This document shows, piece after piece, positions 52,837 through 60,506 of a DNA stretch of 64,000 nucleotides. The DNA lies in NCBI RefSeq assembly GCF_003859795.1, contig NZ_RQYI01000001.1:124001-188000 (forward strand). The letters are read 5' to 3'. Source of the stretch: Alloprevotella sp. OH1205_COT-284 (GTDB taxonomy: Bacteria > Bacteroidota > Bacteroidia > Bacteroidales > Bacteroidaceae). Within the stretch, counting starts at the first letter, position 1. The number at the start of each line of letters is the position of its first letter. The notes below the pieces were generated by a model that searched no databases, was not told the origin of the DNA, and was given only the letters and a program-made list of their open reading frames with translations. The position numbers were made by a program, and so were the translations under genes.

Positions 52837-54189
52837 TTATAGTTTTGATGGAGCGTGTCGCAGATATCGGCTGCCGAAACGGCAACGCAGGCAGTCGCGA
52901 CGATCGCAATAGTGTTGTTGCAAATGGATGAGTGCCTGAGAGTCGGCGGCATGCTGTGCGGAGATGCCGACCTTTTGCCACGCGCGAATGATGTGGTTCT
53001 GTTCGGGGCGGATGGCTTCCAACAGTTCAAAGGCTCGTTCCGTGAGCCGTTCGTCTTGGTGGTGCTTGCCGTAGGAGAGGAGCATTGGCGAAACGGCGTT
53101 GATGATGAGCAGATCGATGGAACTTTCCGACAATGCGCCGTCGGTCGGGCGTTTGCCGGTGTTCTTTGGTCTTTTTTCGAGGTTCGAGTCTTCGGGTTCG
53201 TCGCGTTCTTTGGTCTTTTGCCCGAAGGTGTAGCGGTTGTGCCAATAGGGCAGGGTGTCGGCGTTGAGCAGTCGGAGTATTTCCGGGTGCGAAGCGGTTT
53301 CTCTTACTTTCGAAAAATCTAGTTCTCGCGCAGCATAGAGCGCCGACAGTTGTGCCAAACGGCGATAGGGGAAATTTTGAGGTCGAAGTCGGAGAAATTT
53401 CCAATTTGTCGATGAAATGGGCGAAATTTGAAATTTCTTTTGCAAAAATCGGTATTCGCTTTGGAGGCGCAGAAAGTGTTTGTCTCGTTGGTCGGCTTTG
53501 AGGCTGTCGTCTTCGAGCAAACCGGCTTGCCCCAAGAAAAAGGCTTCTACTTGAAACGGGTTGTCGCGATGTTTTCCGATGTGTTGCGGATCGATCGTGG
53601 CCGCCCAAAGTTCGAAAGCATCGGTGTTTTTGCCAAAGCCGAAGGCTCGTGCCAAGGTGATGAAAAACACTCGTTCCCAATCTCCGTTTGTTTCGCGCAA
53701 CCATCGCTCGATGCGCTCCGTTTTGGCTTCAAGGCGTTCGAGGCTCAATGTGCTCAGCCAATGGTGTACGTGCATCGGTGGAATGGAGGGAATGATGCGG
53801 TGGCATGGCGGAAAATCGTCTTCTTTCATCAGTTGGCGGTAGTTTTCGGCCACGTTTTCGGGGATCTGTATTCGGAGTTGCGGGATGACGTTGCCCATTT
53901 CGGTTTTCACTTCGCAGTCCATCGTTTCTACCACGTGCAAGACGACGTTGTTGTAGTGGGCGTCGGTGTCGTGTCGATGCCTGAACCAATCGGAAGAACG
54001 GAGATGGATTTCTACGTTTCCGACCCACATCTGTCGGTCTATCCGTATTTTGGCGTTGAAGAAATCGGGGCCGGCGTCGTTGTTGTGCAGTCCGGGATCG
54101 ATGATTTCGACCGGTTTTCCGTCGTCGGTGTACAAACTGCTCTGGGCAAACAAACGATGTTTCCAGACATAGTGAAGAAGGCGTTCCAT
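52837..54189 (-). CDS. DUF2851-family protein
   Basis: The 450-residue protein matches the DUF2851 family of Bacteroidota. Its N-terminal domain reads ERLLHYVWKHRLF, DPGLHNNDAGPDFFNAKI and WVGNVEIHLRSSDWFRHRH. The order PD(F)..GNVEIH resembles a PD-(D/E)xK nuclease core in which the lysine is replaced by histidine, but this is inference. The rest is helical (about 150-440) with basic patches. No secretion signal. It is the first gene of an operon with the thioesterase, from the promoter at 54216-54247. Confidence 0.7.
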   Translation of the reverse strand: MERLLHYVWKHRLFAQSSLYTDDGKPVEIIDPGLHNNDAGPDFFNAKIRIDRQMWVGNVEIHLRSSDWFRHRHDTDAHYNNVVLHVVETMDCEVKTEMGNVIPQLRIQIPENVAENYRQLMKEDDFPPCHRIIPSIPPMHVHHWLSTLSLERLEAKTERIERWLRETNGDWERVFFITLARAFGFGKNTDAFELWAATIDPQHIGKHRDNPFQVEAFFLGQAGLLEDDSLKADQRDKHFLRLQSEYRFLQKKFQISPISSTNWKFLRLRPQNFPYRRLAQLSALYAARELDFSKVRETASHPEILRLLNADTLPYWHNRYTFGQKTKERDEPEDSNLEKRPKNTGKRPTDGALSESSIDLLIINAVSPMLLSYGKHHQDERLTERAFELLEAIRPEQNHIIRAWQKVGISAQHAADSQALIHLQQHYCDRRDCLRCRFGSRYLRHAPSKL

Positions 54190-54215
54190 GGAATGGGGCG
54201 TTGGGAATCAGTCTG

Positions 54216-54247
54216 CAAAGTTATGAAACTTTTTCGAGTCGGGCAAA
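54216..54247 (-). promoter_or_regulatory. promoter of the DUF2851 operon
   Basis: Reverse strand: TTTG (54247-54244), 20 bases, TAACTTTG (54223-54216). Confidence 0.65.
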
Positions 54248-54350
54248 ATGGAATGTTTCTTCCGTGAATTTAGCGAAAAACGGCAGCTGACATTCGTTGA
54301 AGTCGGAAAAAGGCGACCGAGGCATGGACGTTTGTCGCTTTTCTACCCTC

Positions 54351-54380
54351 ATTTTTTTGTTTTTGCCGTTTTGCCTCCGC
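54351..54380. repeat. end fragment of the R1/R2 fold-back element
   Basis: The reverse strand reads GCGGAGGCAAAACGGCAAAA and then ACAAAAAAAT, almost identical to the right end of R2 (21926-21952) and R1 (11274-11298). Only this end is present. Confidence 0.55.
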
Positions 54381-54393
54381 TAAAAGAGGTTTA

Positions 54394-54556
54394 TCAGGAA
54401 TTTCGAGTGATGGAGGTATAAACGAATACATCTTTTACTTTGTGATCGGAAACGATTTGGTCGGCAAAACTAAGTTGGGAGTAGGGGGAGTCTTTATAGG
54501 GTAAAGACACAAAAAAGAAGGAATAGATAAAATAAAAAGAGTTTTGCAGAGACCCC
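54394..54556 (-). mobile_element. insertion-sequence end fragment A (with transposase-start remnant)
   Basis: The terminal sequence TTTTGCAGAGACCCC (54542-54556), read leftward, is followed by an AT-rich leader ending ACCCTATAAAGAC, where fragments A' (54850) and the 88-bp element (55556) have ACCCYATGAAGG. A short degenerate frame then reads YSQLSFADQIVSDHKVKD before a stop at 54394, like the start of an IS transposase. I take it as a broken IS left end; the family is uncertain (IS5/IS1182-like at best). Confidence 0.45.
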
Positions 54557-54586
54557 CTTTTTGCACATCGCTTTTCCGAAAACTCA

Positions 54587-54616
54587 AAAAGGCAGCCAAA
54601 AATTTGGTTGCCTTTT
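54587..54616. terminator. hairpin preceding tRNA-Met
   Basis: AAAGGCAGCCAAA (54588-54600) pairs with TTTGGTTGCCTTT (54603-54615), flanked by A and T runs on the two sides. It overlaps the tRNA-Met -33 region and may be a terminator of a lost upstream gene. Confidence 0.4.
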
Positions 54617-54634
54617 CCTTTTTTTTTATCTTTG
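54603..54634 (+). promoter_or_regulatory. promoter of tRNA-Met
   Basis: TTTG at 54603-54606, 20 bases, TATCTTTG at 54627-54634. Confidence 0.65.
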
Positions 54635-54660
54635 CACATCGAAAGCCTTATGGTTTTCTC

Positions 54661-54734
54661 GGACTTGTAGCTCAGTTGGTTAGAGCAACAGACTCATAAT
54701 CTGGAGGTCCCTGGTTCAAGCCCAGGCTGGTCCA
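54661..54734 (+). tRNA. tRNA with anticodon CAT, probably elongator tRNA-Met
   Basis: The 74-nt cloverleaf has acceptor GGACTTG/CTGGTCC (one mismatch), D stem GCTC/GAGC, anticodon loop CTCATAA, T stem CCTGG/CCAGG and discriminator A. An isoleucine-2 identity (lysidine-modified CAT) cannot be excluded. It sits between two inverted IS ends. Confidence 0.88.
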
Positions 54735-54744
54735 CGCTTCTATT

Positions 54745-54780
54745 CAGCGACTTACGCTTCGGCGTAGGCCGCTGTTTTTT
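54745..54780 (+). terminator. terminator of tRNA-Met
   Basis: CAGCG-AC-TTACGC-TTCG-GCGTAG-GC-CGCTG followed by six T. Confidence 0.8.
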
Positions 54781-54849
54781 GTTTCTGCTCAACATTCCTC
54801 TGTCTTACGGAAAACTTGCGCTGTGGGGCATACATGCACAAAACACCAA

Positions 54850-54958
54850 GACTTCTGCAACACTCTTTTTATTTTATCTATTCCTTCTTTTTTGTGTCTT
54901 TACCCCATGAAGGACGCCTTTGCAAAGGCTCATAAGGACGTCATTCTACGGAATGTGT
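54850..54958 (+). mobile_element. insertion-sequence end fragment A' (inverted copy of A)
   Basis: From 54860 to 54904 this is the inverse of 54500-54543, about 44 bp without change (core ATAGATAAAATAAAAAGAG). It then gives ACCCCATGAAGGACGCC and a 17-codon frame ending TAA at 54958, as a truncated transposase start would. It and fragment A point outward on either side of tRNA-Met. Confidence 0.5.
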
Positions 54959-55032
54959 AAGGGATTTTTATTGTTCGGAAAAACTTCAATCAAAATCCGA
55001 ATGAGATACTTTTGAAATTTAGATCAGGCATA

Positions 55033-55499
55033 GATTTTTCTACTCGTTATTCCGTTTGCACTACTCCTTAGGTAAGATGCGTTTCAACCGGTTGAGACAT
55101 ATTCGGACAAGCCGAAGAGAGGATGAAAACATTGGGGATAAAAGAAGCAACTTTCTGCCTCTACCGGGACTTTTTCTTTTTTTATCTACATTATCTACAT
55201 TTTGTTGCTTAAATTGCAGATATATAGATTGTTGTGAGTGTAGACAATATGGGGAATTAACTACATTCGTTCTTGCAACCTACACACGGCATGGATAAAG
55301 GTGTGCAGATGTTCGAAATCACGACTATGTAGGCAGTGTAGGTTTTCGGAAAAACTGTCTACATCTGTTTTAGTCTGTGTATCATTGATTTACCTTCTTT
55401 CCATGTATGATGCTAAACCGCCTGCATACACTCGCATATTTCTGAATTTCAGTGATGTAAAAGGTGTAGTGTATGTTTTTCGACTATTTTACGAGATGA
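55033..55499. repeat. 467-bp non-coding repeat, copy 2
   Basis: Direct-orientation partner of 1-466. TGTAGACA and TGTCTACA occur at corresponding places (the tandem pair at the left is TATCTACA here). The copies share the same ends at GATTTTTCTACTCGTTA and TTTTACGAGATGA. It is embedded between IS fragments, and copy 1 lies at the window edge. Confidence 0.75.
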
Positions 55500-55555
55500 T
55501 GTACTTTCCGAATCAAAGTGCAACAAATAGCCTTATTTTTCATGGTTTATAATCT

Positions 55556-55643
55556 GAGATCTCTGCAAAATCCCCTTCATAGGGTGAAGATACAAAAAAA
55601 GAATTGACAAAATAAACAAAGAAAATAGTTTTGCAGAGGTCTC
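55556..55643. mobile_element. 88-bp MITE-like element with 15-bp terminal inverted repeats
   Basis: GAGATCTCTGCAAAA (55556-55570) and TTTTGCAGAGGTCTC (55629-55643) are inverted repeats with one mismatch. The interior from 55575 to 55628 matches IS end fragments A and A' (CTTCATAGGGTGAAGATACA). It is best read as an internally deleted derivative of the same IS. No clear target-site duplication is visible. Confidence 0.6.
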
Positions 55644-55678
55644 AATAGATTAAGTAGAAACAGTAAAATATTTACCTG

Positions 55679-55831
55679 TTAAATTTTGCTCTTGAACTCT
55701 TCTATAATAAAACCTTTTTCTTCATCTAAAAGTGCCATAAGCAAAGCAAGAACATCTTCCCTCTTCCCCTTACTATTTAGTAGCAAAGAGTTAAACTCCA
55801 CCATTTGTTCATAGCTATATGCAGAGGTCTC
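55679..55831 (-). pseudogene. C-terminal protein fragment cut by an IS end
   Basis: On the reverse strand a frame runs in from the IS end GAGACCTCTGCA (55831-55820) and reads YEQMVEFNSLLLNSKGKRED, then VLALLMALLDEEKGFIIEEF and KSKI before TAA at 55681-55679. It looks like the true C-terminus of a helical protein whose 5' part was removed by an insertion or deletion. I do not recognise the protein. Confidence 0.4.
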
Positions 55832-55953
55832 AATAAGGGGGAAATTGGGCTACGAAAATGCCCTTTTAGAACTAAAAACGTCAAATTCACGGAATTTTCG
55901 AAGCAAAATTGTCCAATCCGAGAAAAAGAATGGATAGGACAATTTTAAGAGGC

Positions 55954-55968
55954 TTTTGCAGAGGCCTC
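55954..55968. mobile_element. isolated IS terminal inverted repeat
   Basis: TTTTGCAGAGGCCTC matches the 15-bp terminus of the 88-bp element (TTTTGCAGAGGTCTC) with one change. A hairpin AAAATTGTCC/GGACAATTTT (about 55905-55946) lies just inside it, like the transcription stop at the end of an IS transposase gene. Confidence 0.45.
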
Positions 55969-56000
55969 GGAAAATGAGGTGCGCAAACATCAAAAATCGA

Positions 56001-56040
56001 ACAGACCGCATCAAAACCAATAAGTCTTGATGCGGTCTGT
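56001..56040 (-). terminator. terminator of the tRNA-Asn pair
   Basis: ACAGACCGCATCAA (56001-56014) pairs with TTGATGCGGTCTGT (56027-56040); TCGATTTTTG follows on the reverse strand. Confidence 0.75.
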
Positions 56041-56046
56041 TTTGTG

Positions 56047-56120
56047 CGCTTCAGGATGGGCTTGAACCAACGACCCCCTGATTAACAGTCAGGTGCTCTA
56101 ACCAACTGAGCTACTGAAGC
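56047..56120 (-). tRNA. tRNA-Asn (anticodon GTT), copy 1
   Basis: The 74-nt cloverleaf has acceptor GCTTCAG/CTGAAGC, D stem GCTC/GAGC, anticodon stem CCTGA/TCAGG with loop CTGTTAA, T stem GTTGG/CCATC (one mismatch) and discriminator G. It is identical to the copy at 56161-56234, 40 bp upstream on the same transcript. Confidence 0.93.
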
Positions 56121-56160
56121 AGTATCCTTTTTGTTTTGACCGCCAAGGATGAGCGGTTTG

Positions 56161-56234
56161 CGCTTCAGGATGGGCTTGAACCAACGACCCCCTGATTAAC
56201 AGTCAGGTGCTCTAACCAACTGAGCTACTGAAGC
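56161..56234 (-). tRNA. tRNA-Asn (anticodon GTT), copy 2
   Basis: Identical in sequence to the gene at 56047-56120. As the promoter-proximal copy it follows the -7 box at 56294-56301, and the two are probably cotranscribed and cut from one precursor. Confidence 0.93.
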
Positions 56235-56293
56235 AGTGTGCAAATGTTTCAAAATCCGAAATAAAAAAGCACGGACTTTTGTTGTTTGCGGTG

Positions 56294-56301
56294 CAAAAGT
56301 A
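56294..56301 (-). promoter_or_regulatory. -7 promoter box of the tRNA-Asn pair
   Basis: Reverse strand TACTTTTG, 60 bases before the first tRNA-Asn. Confidence 0.5.
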
Positions 56302-56324
56302 GTATATTATTTTGAATAAAGCAC

Positions 56325-56332
56325 TATCTTTG
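56325..56332 (+). promoter_or_regulatory. -7 promoter box of the PfkB kinase operon
   Basis: TATCTTTG, 25 bases before the kinase start; divergent from the tRNA-Asn box. Confidence 0.55.
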
Positions 56333-56357
56333 CAGAAGTTTTTTAGAAAAAAATGAC

Positions 56358-57353
56358 ATGAAGAAAATTTTAGGCATTGGCAATGCTCTTGTTGATATGC
56401 TCATAAGAATAGACAATGATGTTATTCTCAGTGAGTTGAATCTCCCCAAAGGGGGGATGACGCTCATTGATGAGCAGACGTATGAGGCCATCTGCCTTCG
56501 CTTGAAGAATTTTTCTGTCGAACGCAGCACGGGAGGTTCTGCCGGCAATGCCCTGCTCGCCGTGGCGGGTTTGGGCGGCTCTGCGACTTTCATCGGCAAG
56601 TTGGGTCGCGATGAAAACGGAGCGTTTTATGCTCGTGAACGCAAAGCGCAAGGGGTGATCCCTATCGAACTGTTTGACGAACATCTGCCTACCGGGGTGG
56701 CCATGACCTTTGTGACACCCGACGGACAAAGAACTTTTGCCACCTATCTCGGAGCGGCAGCCGATATGACGGCCGGAGAATTGAAGGAAGAGTGGTTTGC
56801 CGCCTGCGATTATTTCTTCATCGAGGGCTATCTCGTGCAAAATCACGAACTCATCGACACGGCCGTGGATATGGCGCGAAAAAGCGGATGCAAAGTGTGT
56901 TTGGATCTGGCTTCATGGAACATTGTCGAGGAGGATCGTGATTTTTTTCGATACCTGCTTTCCAAAACCGACATGGTGTTTGCCAACGAGGAGGAGGCTT
57001 TGGCGATGACGGGAGAAATCCCGGAGTTGGCCTTGGCTGCTTTGGCCGAACATTGCGAAACGGCCGTTGTGAAACTGGGTTCGGGTGGGGCAACGGGAAT
57101 GACCGACGGAATGTATGTGCATGTCTCTGCCGAAGAGGTCGGGCGGGTTGTCGATACAACCGGTGCCGGCGACTTTTTTGCCGGAGGGTTTCTGTATCGG
57201 CATGCCCTCGGAGCGGATTTGAAAACCTGTTTGCGAGAAGGCACGCGGTGTGCGGGAGCTGTTATTCAGGTGCTCGGCACCAAACTTGACGCTTTGACAT
57301 GGCAGCGGCTTCGAGGCGATGTCGGGAGCGGTTGCCCATCCGGTGTATTTTGA
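56358..57353 (+). CDS. PfkB-family (ribokinase-like) kinase
   Basis: The 331-residue protein has the ribokinase fold: N-terminal GIGNALVDMLIRID, substrate lid GGSAGNALLAVAGLGGS (about 55), and the anion-hole and catalytic aspartate motif DTTGAGDFFAGGFLYRH (about 265-280). Sequence resemblance to the adenosine-kinase/inosine-kinase-like clade is suggested by the N-terminus, but the substrate could also be a sugar. It is the first gene of a forward unit with the S41 protease (16 bp gap). Confidence 0.85.
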   Translation: MKKILGIGNALVDMLIRIDNDVILSELNLPKGGMTLIDEQTYEAICLRLKNFSVERSTGGSAGNALLAVAGLGGSATFIGKLGRDENGAFYARERKAQGVIPIELFDEHLPTGVAMTFVTPDGQRTFATYLGAAADMTAGELKEEWFAACDYFFIEGYLVQNHELIDTAVDMARKSGCKVCLDLASWNIVEEDRDFFRYLLSKTDMVFANEEEALAMTGEIPELALAALAEHCETAVVKLGSGGATGMTDGMYVHVSAEEVGRVVDTTGAGDFFAGGFLYRHALGADLKTCLREGTRCAGAVIQVLGTKLDALTWQRLRGDVGSGCPSGVF

Positions 57354-57369
57354 TTTTCCTCTTTTTCTT

Positions 57370-59034
57370 ATGCGAAAAATATTTTCTTTTCTCCTTGTGC
57401 TAACGACGGTTTTTCCGCTCAAAGCGCAGGAAAACCATAATTTTGAAACGGCCAAAGCCCTCGAAATTTTCAATGCCCTCTATCGGGATCTCGATCTTTT
57501 CTATGTAGACACGCTCAATGCCGAAAAGGCCGTGGGCGATGCCATTCTCTACATGTTGGGACGACTTGATCCTTACACGGAGTTTTATAAAGAAAACCGC
57601 ACCGATGAGTTGCGCACGCTGACCACCGGAAAATATGCCGGAATAGGGTCGCCCATACGTTTTCACAAAGGATCGGATCGTTGTGTGTTCGATGCTCCTT
57701 ACGAAGACATGCCGGCGGCAAAGGCCGGTGTCAGAACGGGCGATGTGATCTTGAAAGTCAATGGTGAGGACGTGGGTGTTTGCGGAAAGCAAAGCCGTTC
57801 CGAATACACCGCCTCCGTCACCTCGCGTTTGCGCGGAGAGCCAGGCACGTCGTTCATTCTCACCGTGAAACGTCCCGGCACGGAGAAACCGCTGCATCTC
57901 AAACTGACGCGCGAAACCATCAAACGTCCTTCCGTGTTGTACAGTACATTGCGTCCGGACGGCATCGGCTATGTGCTGCTCGACGGATATACGGAAGATA
58001 CGGGTCGCGACATGAAAGCCACTCTTGAAGCGTTGAAAGGCAAAGGGGCAAAACGCCTTGTCTTAGATCTCAGATCGAATGGGGGAGGCTTGATGGGAGA
58101 AGCGGTGAAGGTGCTCAATCTTTTTCTTCCGAAAGGAAAACTCGTGCTCGAAACCAAAGGCAAGGATCCGGAATCCAATCAGACGCTGAAAACCAAAGAT
58201 GACCCTTTCGATACGGAAATGCCGATTGCCGTGCTTGTGGATTATGCTACCGCCTCGGCGGCCGAAATTACTTCGGGAGGCCTGCAAGACTATGATCGTG
58301 CGGTGGTCGTCGGGCGTAGAACTTATGGAAAGGGATTGGTGCAAACACCGCGCCCGTTGCCTTACGAAACGGTTTTGAAACTCACCACCTCAAAATACTA
58401 CATTCCCTCCGGGCGATGTGTGCAGGCGTATGATTTCAAAAATCGCGGAGCCGACGGACAACCCAAGCACCTGCCCGACTCTCTCTGCAAAACCTTCAAA
58501 ACGGCAGGCGGTCGACCGGTCAAAGACGGTGGGGGTATCATTCCCGACATTATCGTGAAGCAAGACTCCCTGCCCAACCTCATCTCCTATCTCGGAGCTT
58601 CGGAGGAGTTGTTTGACTATGGCGTAGATTTCCGAAATCGTCATGCCTCTATCGCTCCGGCTCGTGAATTTTCGCTTTCCGATGAGGAGTTTGAGAACTT
58701 CAAACGCTTCATGGCCGCGACGAATTTTACTTATGACAATCAAACCAAAAATGCGCTCCAACTTGTGCGCCGTTGGGCGGAGTTTGAGGGCTATGCCGCC
58801 GAGGCCAAAGCCGAGTTTGAAGCCCTCGAAGCCAAACTCAGCCACAAATTGGCCGATGATCTCGAACTGTGGAAGAAGGACGTGAAAAAGATTGTAGAGT
58901 TGACCATTGTCGCACACTACTACGGACAGCGCGGCATCGTGGAATATACGCTCGAACGGGATCCGGATTTCGATGCGGCGGTCAAAGTCCTCAACGATGA
59001 GGCGCGCTATAAGGCCATTTTGGGTAAAAAATAA
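57370..59034 (+). CDS. S41-family C-terminal processing protease
   Basis: The 554-residue protein has a signal peptide (RKIFSFLLVLTTVFPLKAQ), a PDZ domain (about 70-160; AAKAGVRTGDVILKVNGED), and the S41 catalytic domain with VDYATASAAEITSGGL (nucleophile Ser, about 285) and the lysine in RTYGKGLVQT (about 310). It should be periplasmic or surface-associated and act on C-termini or misfolded proteins. The C-terminal 150 residues are helical. An upstream start (57319) overlaps the kinase gene and lacks the signal. It lies 16 bp after the PfkB gene. Confidence 0.9.
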   Translation: MRKIFSFLLVLTTVFPLKAQENHNFETAKALEIFNALYRDLDLFYVDTLNAEKAVGDAILYMLGRLDPYTEFYKENRTDELRTLTTGKYAGIGSPIRFHKGSDRCVFDAPYEDMPAAKAGVRTGDVILKVNGEDVGVCGKQSRSEYTASVTSRLRGEPGTSFILTVKRPGTEKPLHLKLTRETIKRPSVLYSTLRPDGIGYVLLDGYTEDTGRDMKATLEALKGKGAKRLVLDLRSNGGGLMGEAVKVLNLFLPKGKLVLETKGKDPESNQTLKTKDDPFDTEMPIAVLVDYATASAAEITSGGLQDYDRAVVVGRRTYGKGLVQTPRPLPYETVLKLTTSKYYIPSGRCVQAYDFKNRGADGQPKHLPDSLCKTFKTAGGRPVKDGGGIIPDIIVKQDSLPNLISYLGASEELFDYGVDFRNRHASIAPAREFSLSDEEFENFKRFMAATNFTYDNQTKNALQLVRRWAEFEGYAAEAKAEFEALEAKLSHKLADDLELWKKDVKKIVELTIVAHYYGQRGIVEYTLERDPDFDAAVKVLNDEARYKAILGKK

Positions 59035-59180
59035 AATAATGCTTCAAAGCAAGGAGATGACGGACGACTGTGTCCCTCGCTCCTTGATTGCACTTTCAAT
59101 AAACCTTCATTCTGCTTCCTCACTCCCGACACTGCCGGCGTTTTCGTCCGATGCCGTGTCCGTAAAGCCCATTATTTCAC

Positions 59181-60452
59181 ATGAAACTTCTGCTTTTAGG
59201 CTCAGGCGGCCGCGAACATGCCCTTGCTTGGAAAATCGCACAAAGTCCCAAAATAGAACGGCTCTTCATTGCTCCCGGCAATGCGGGAACGGCATCTGTC
59301 GGAGAAAACGTGGCCATTGCGGCCGATGATTTCGCCGGCATCGCGCGTTTTGTGCGAGAAAATGGCGTGGATATGGTGATGGTCGGCCCCGAAGATCCTT
59401 TGGTCAAGGGGATTTACGACTATTTCCTTGCGCATGAAGACGTGAAACATATTCCCGTCATCGGCCCTTCCAAAGCCGGTGCCGTGCTCGAAGGGTCGAA
59501 AGATTTTGCCAAGGCCTTCATGTCGCGTCACGGCATTCCCACGGCCGCTTATCGCACTTTTGACGGAACGCAGGTCGAAGAAGGCTGTGCTTTTTTGGCC
59601 ACGCTCCAACCTCCCTATGTGTTGAAAGCCGACGGGCTTTGCGCCGGAAAAGGCGTGTTGATTCTTCCCACGCTCGAAGAAGCGCAACGCGAATTGCGAG
59701 AGATGCTCGGAGGTATGTTTGGCACTGCTTCGAGCCGAGTGGTGGTCGAAGAGTTTCTTTCCGGCATCGAATGCTCGGTTTTTGTCATCACCGACGGCAC
59801 GAACTATAAAATTCTCCCCGAAGCCAAAGACTATAAGCGCATCGGAGAGGGAGATACCGGTCTGAACACCGGAGGTATGGGGTCGGTGAGTCCGGTGCCT
59901 TTTGCCACTCCCGAATGGTTGGCGCGTGTCGATCGCGAAATCATCCGTCCCACGGTCGAAGGTTTGAAGCAAGAAGGCATTGTCTACAAAGGATTTATCT
60001 TCTTCGGATTGATCAACTGCGAGGGCAATCCGAAAGTCATCGAGTATAATTGTCGCATGGGTGATCCCGAAACGGAAAGCGTGATGCTCCGCATCAAGAG
60101 CGATTTGGTAGATTTGTTCGAAGGAGTGGCGGCCGAAGATTTGGAAACTCGTTCCATTGCCTTCGATGAGCGTGCGGCCGTCTGCGTGATGTGCGTGAGC
60201 GGTGGCTATCCTCAAACCTACGAAAAAGGATTTGCCGTCACCGATACCGATATTGAGGGGAGTGTCGTTTTCCACGCCGGTACGACGCTGAAAGACGGAC
60301 AGGTCGTGACCGACGGCGGACGGGTCATTGCCGTCAGCTCCTATGGGGCGACTCGCCAAGAGGCATTGAAGAAGTCTATGGAAGGAGCGGAACGCATTCG
60401 TTTTGAAAAGAAATACTTCCGTCGCGACATCGGTTTCGATCTCGATCTCTGA
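59181..60452 (+). CDS. purD: phosphoribosylamine--glycine ligase
   Basis: The 423-residue ATP-grasp enzyme makes GAR, the second step of purine synthesis. The N-terminal [20 protein letters not shown], the ATP-grasp loop [14 protein letters not shown] and the [18 protein letters not shown] signature are family-typical. It lies 146 bp after the S41 protease on the same strand; no strong promoter is visible between them. Confidence 0.95.
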   Translation: MKLLLLGSGGREHALAWKIAQSPKIERLFIAPGNAGTASVGENVAIAADDFAGIARFVRENGVDMVMVGPEDPLVKGIYDYFLAHEDVKHIPVIGPSKAGAVLEGSKDFAKAFMSRHGIPTAAYRTFDGTQVEEGCAFLATLQPPYVLKADGLCAGKGVLILPTLEEAQRELREMLGGMFGTASSRVVVEEFLSGIECSVFVITDGTNYKILPEAKDYKRIGEGDTGLNTGGMGSVSPVPFATPEWLARVDREIIRPTVEGLKQEGIVYKGFIFFGLINCEGNPKVIEYNCRMGDPETESVMLRIKSDLVDLFEGVAAEDLETRSIAFDERAAVCVMCVSGGYPQTYEKGFAVTDTDIEGSVVFHAGTTLKDGQVVTDGGRVIAVSSYGATRQEALKKSMEGAERIRFEKKYFRRDIGFDLDL

Positions 60453-60506
60453 TATATGGTTGAGCCGCATCTCTTCTTAAAAATATTCCCTTAAACACCC
60501 CTGATT

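Noticed and set aside
59173-59188. Palindrome TTTCACATGAAA at the purD start, parS-like
   Set aside because: The CACGTG core is changed to CACATG and other positions differ, giving three mismatches; it also overlaps the start codon.
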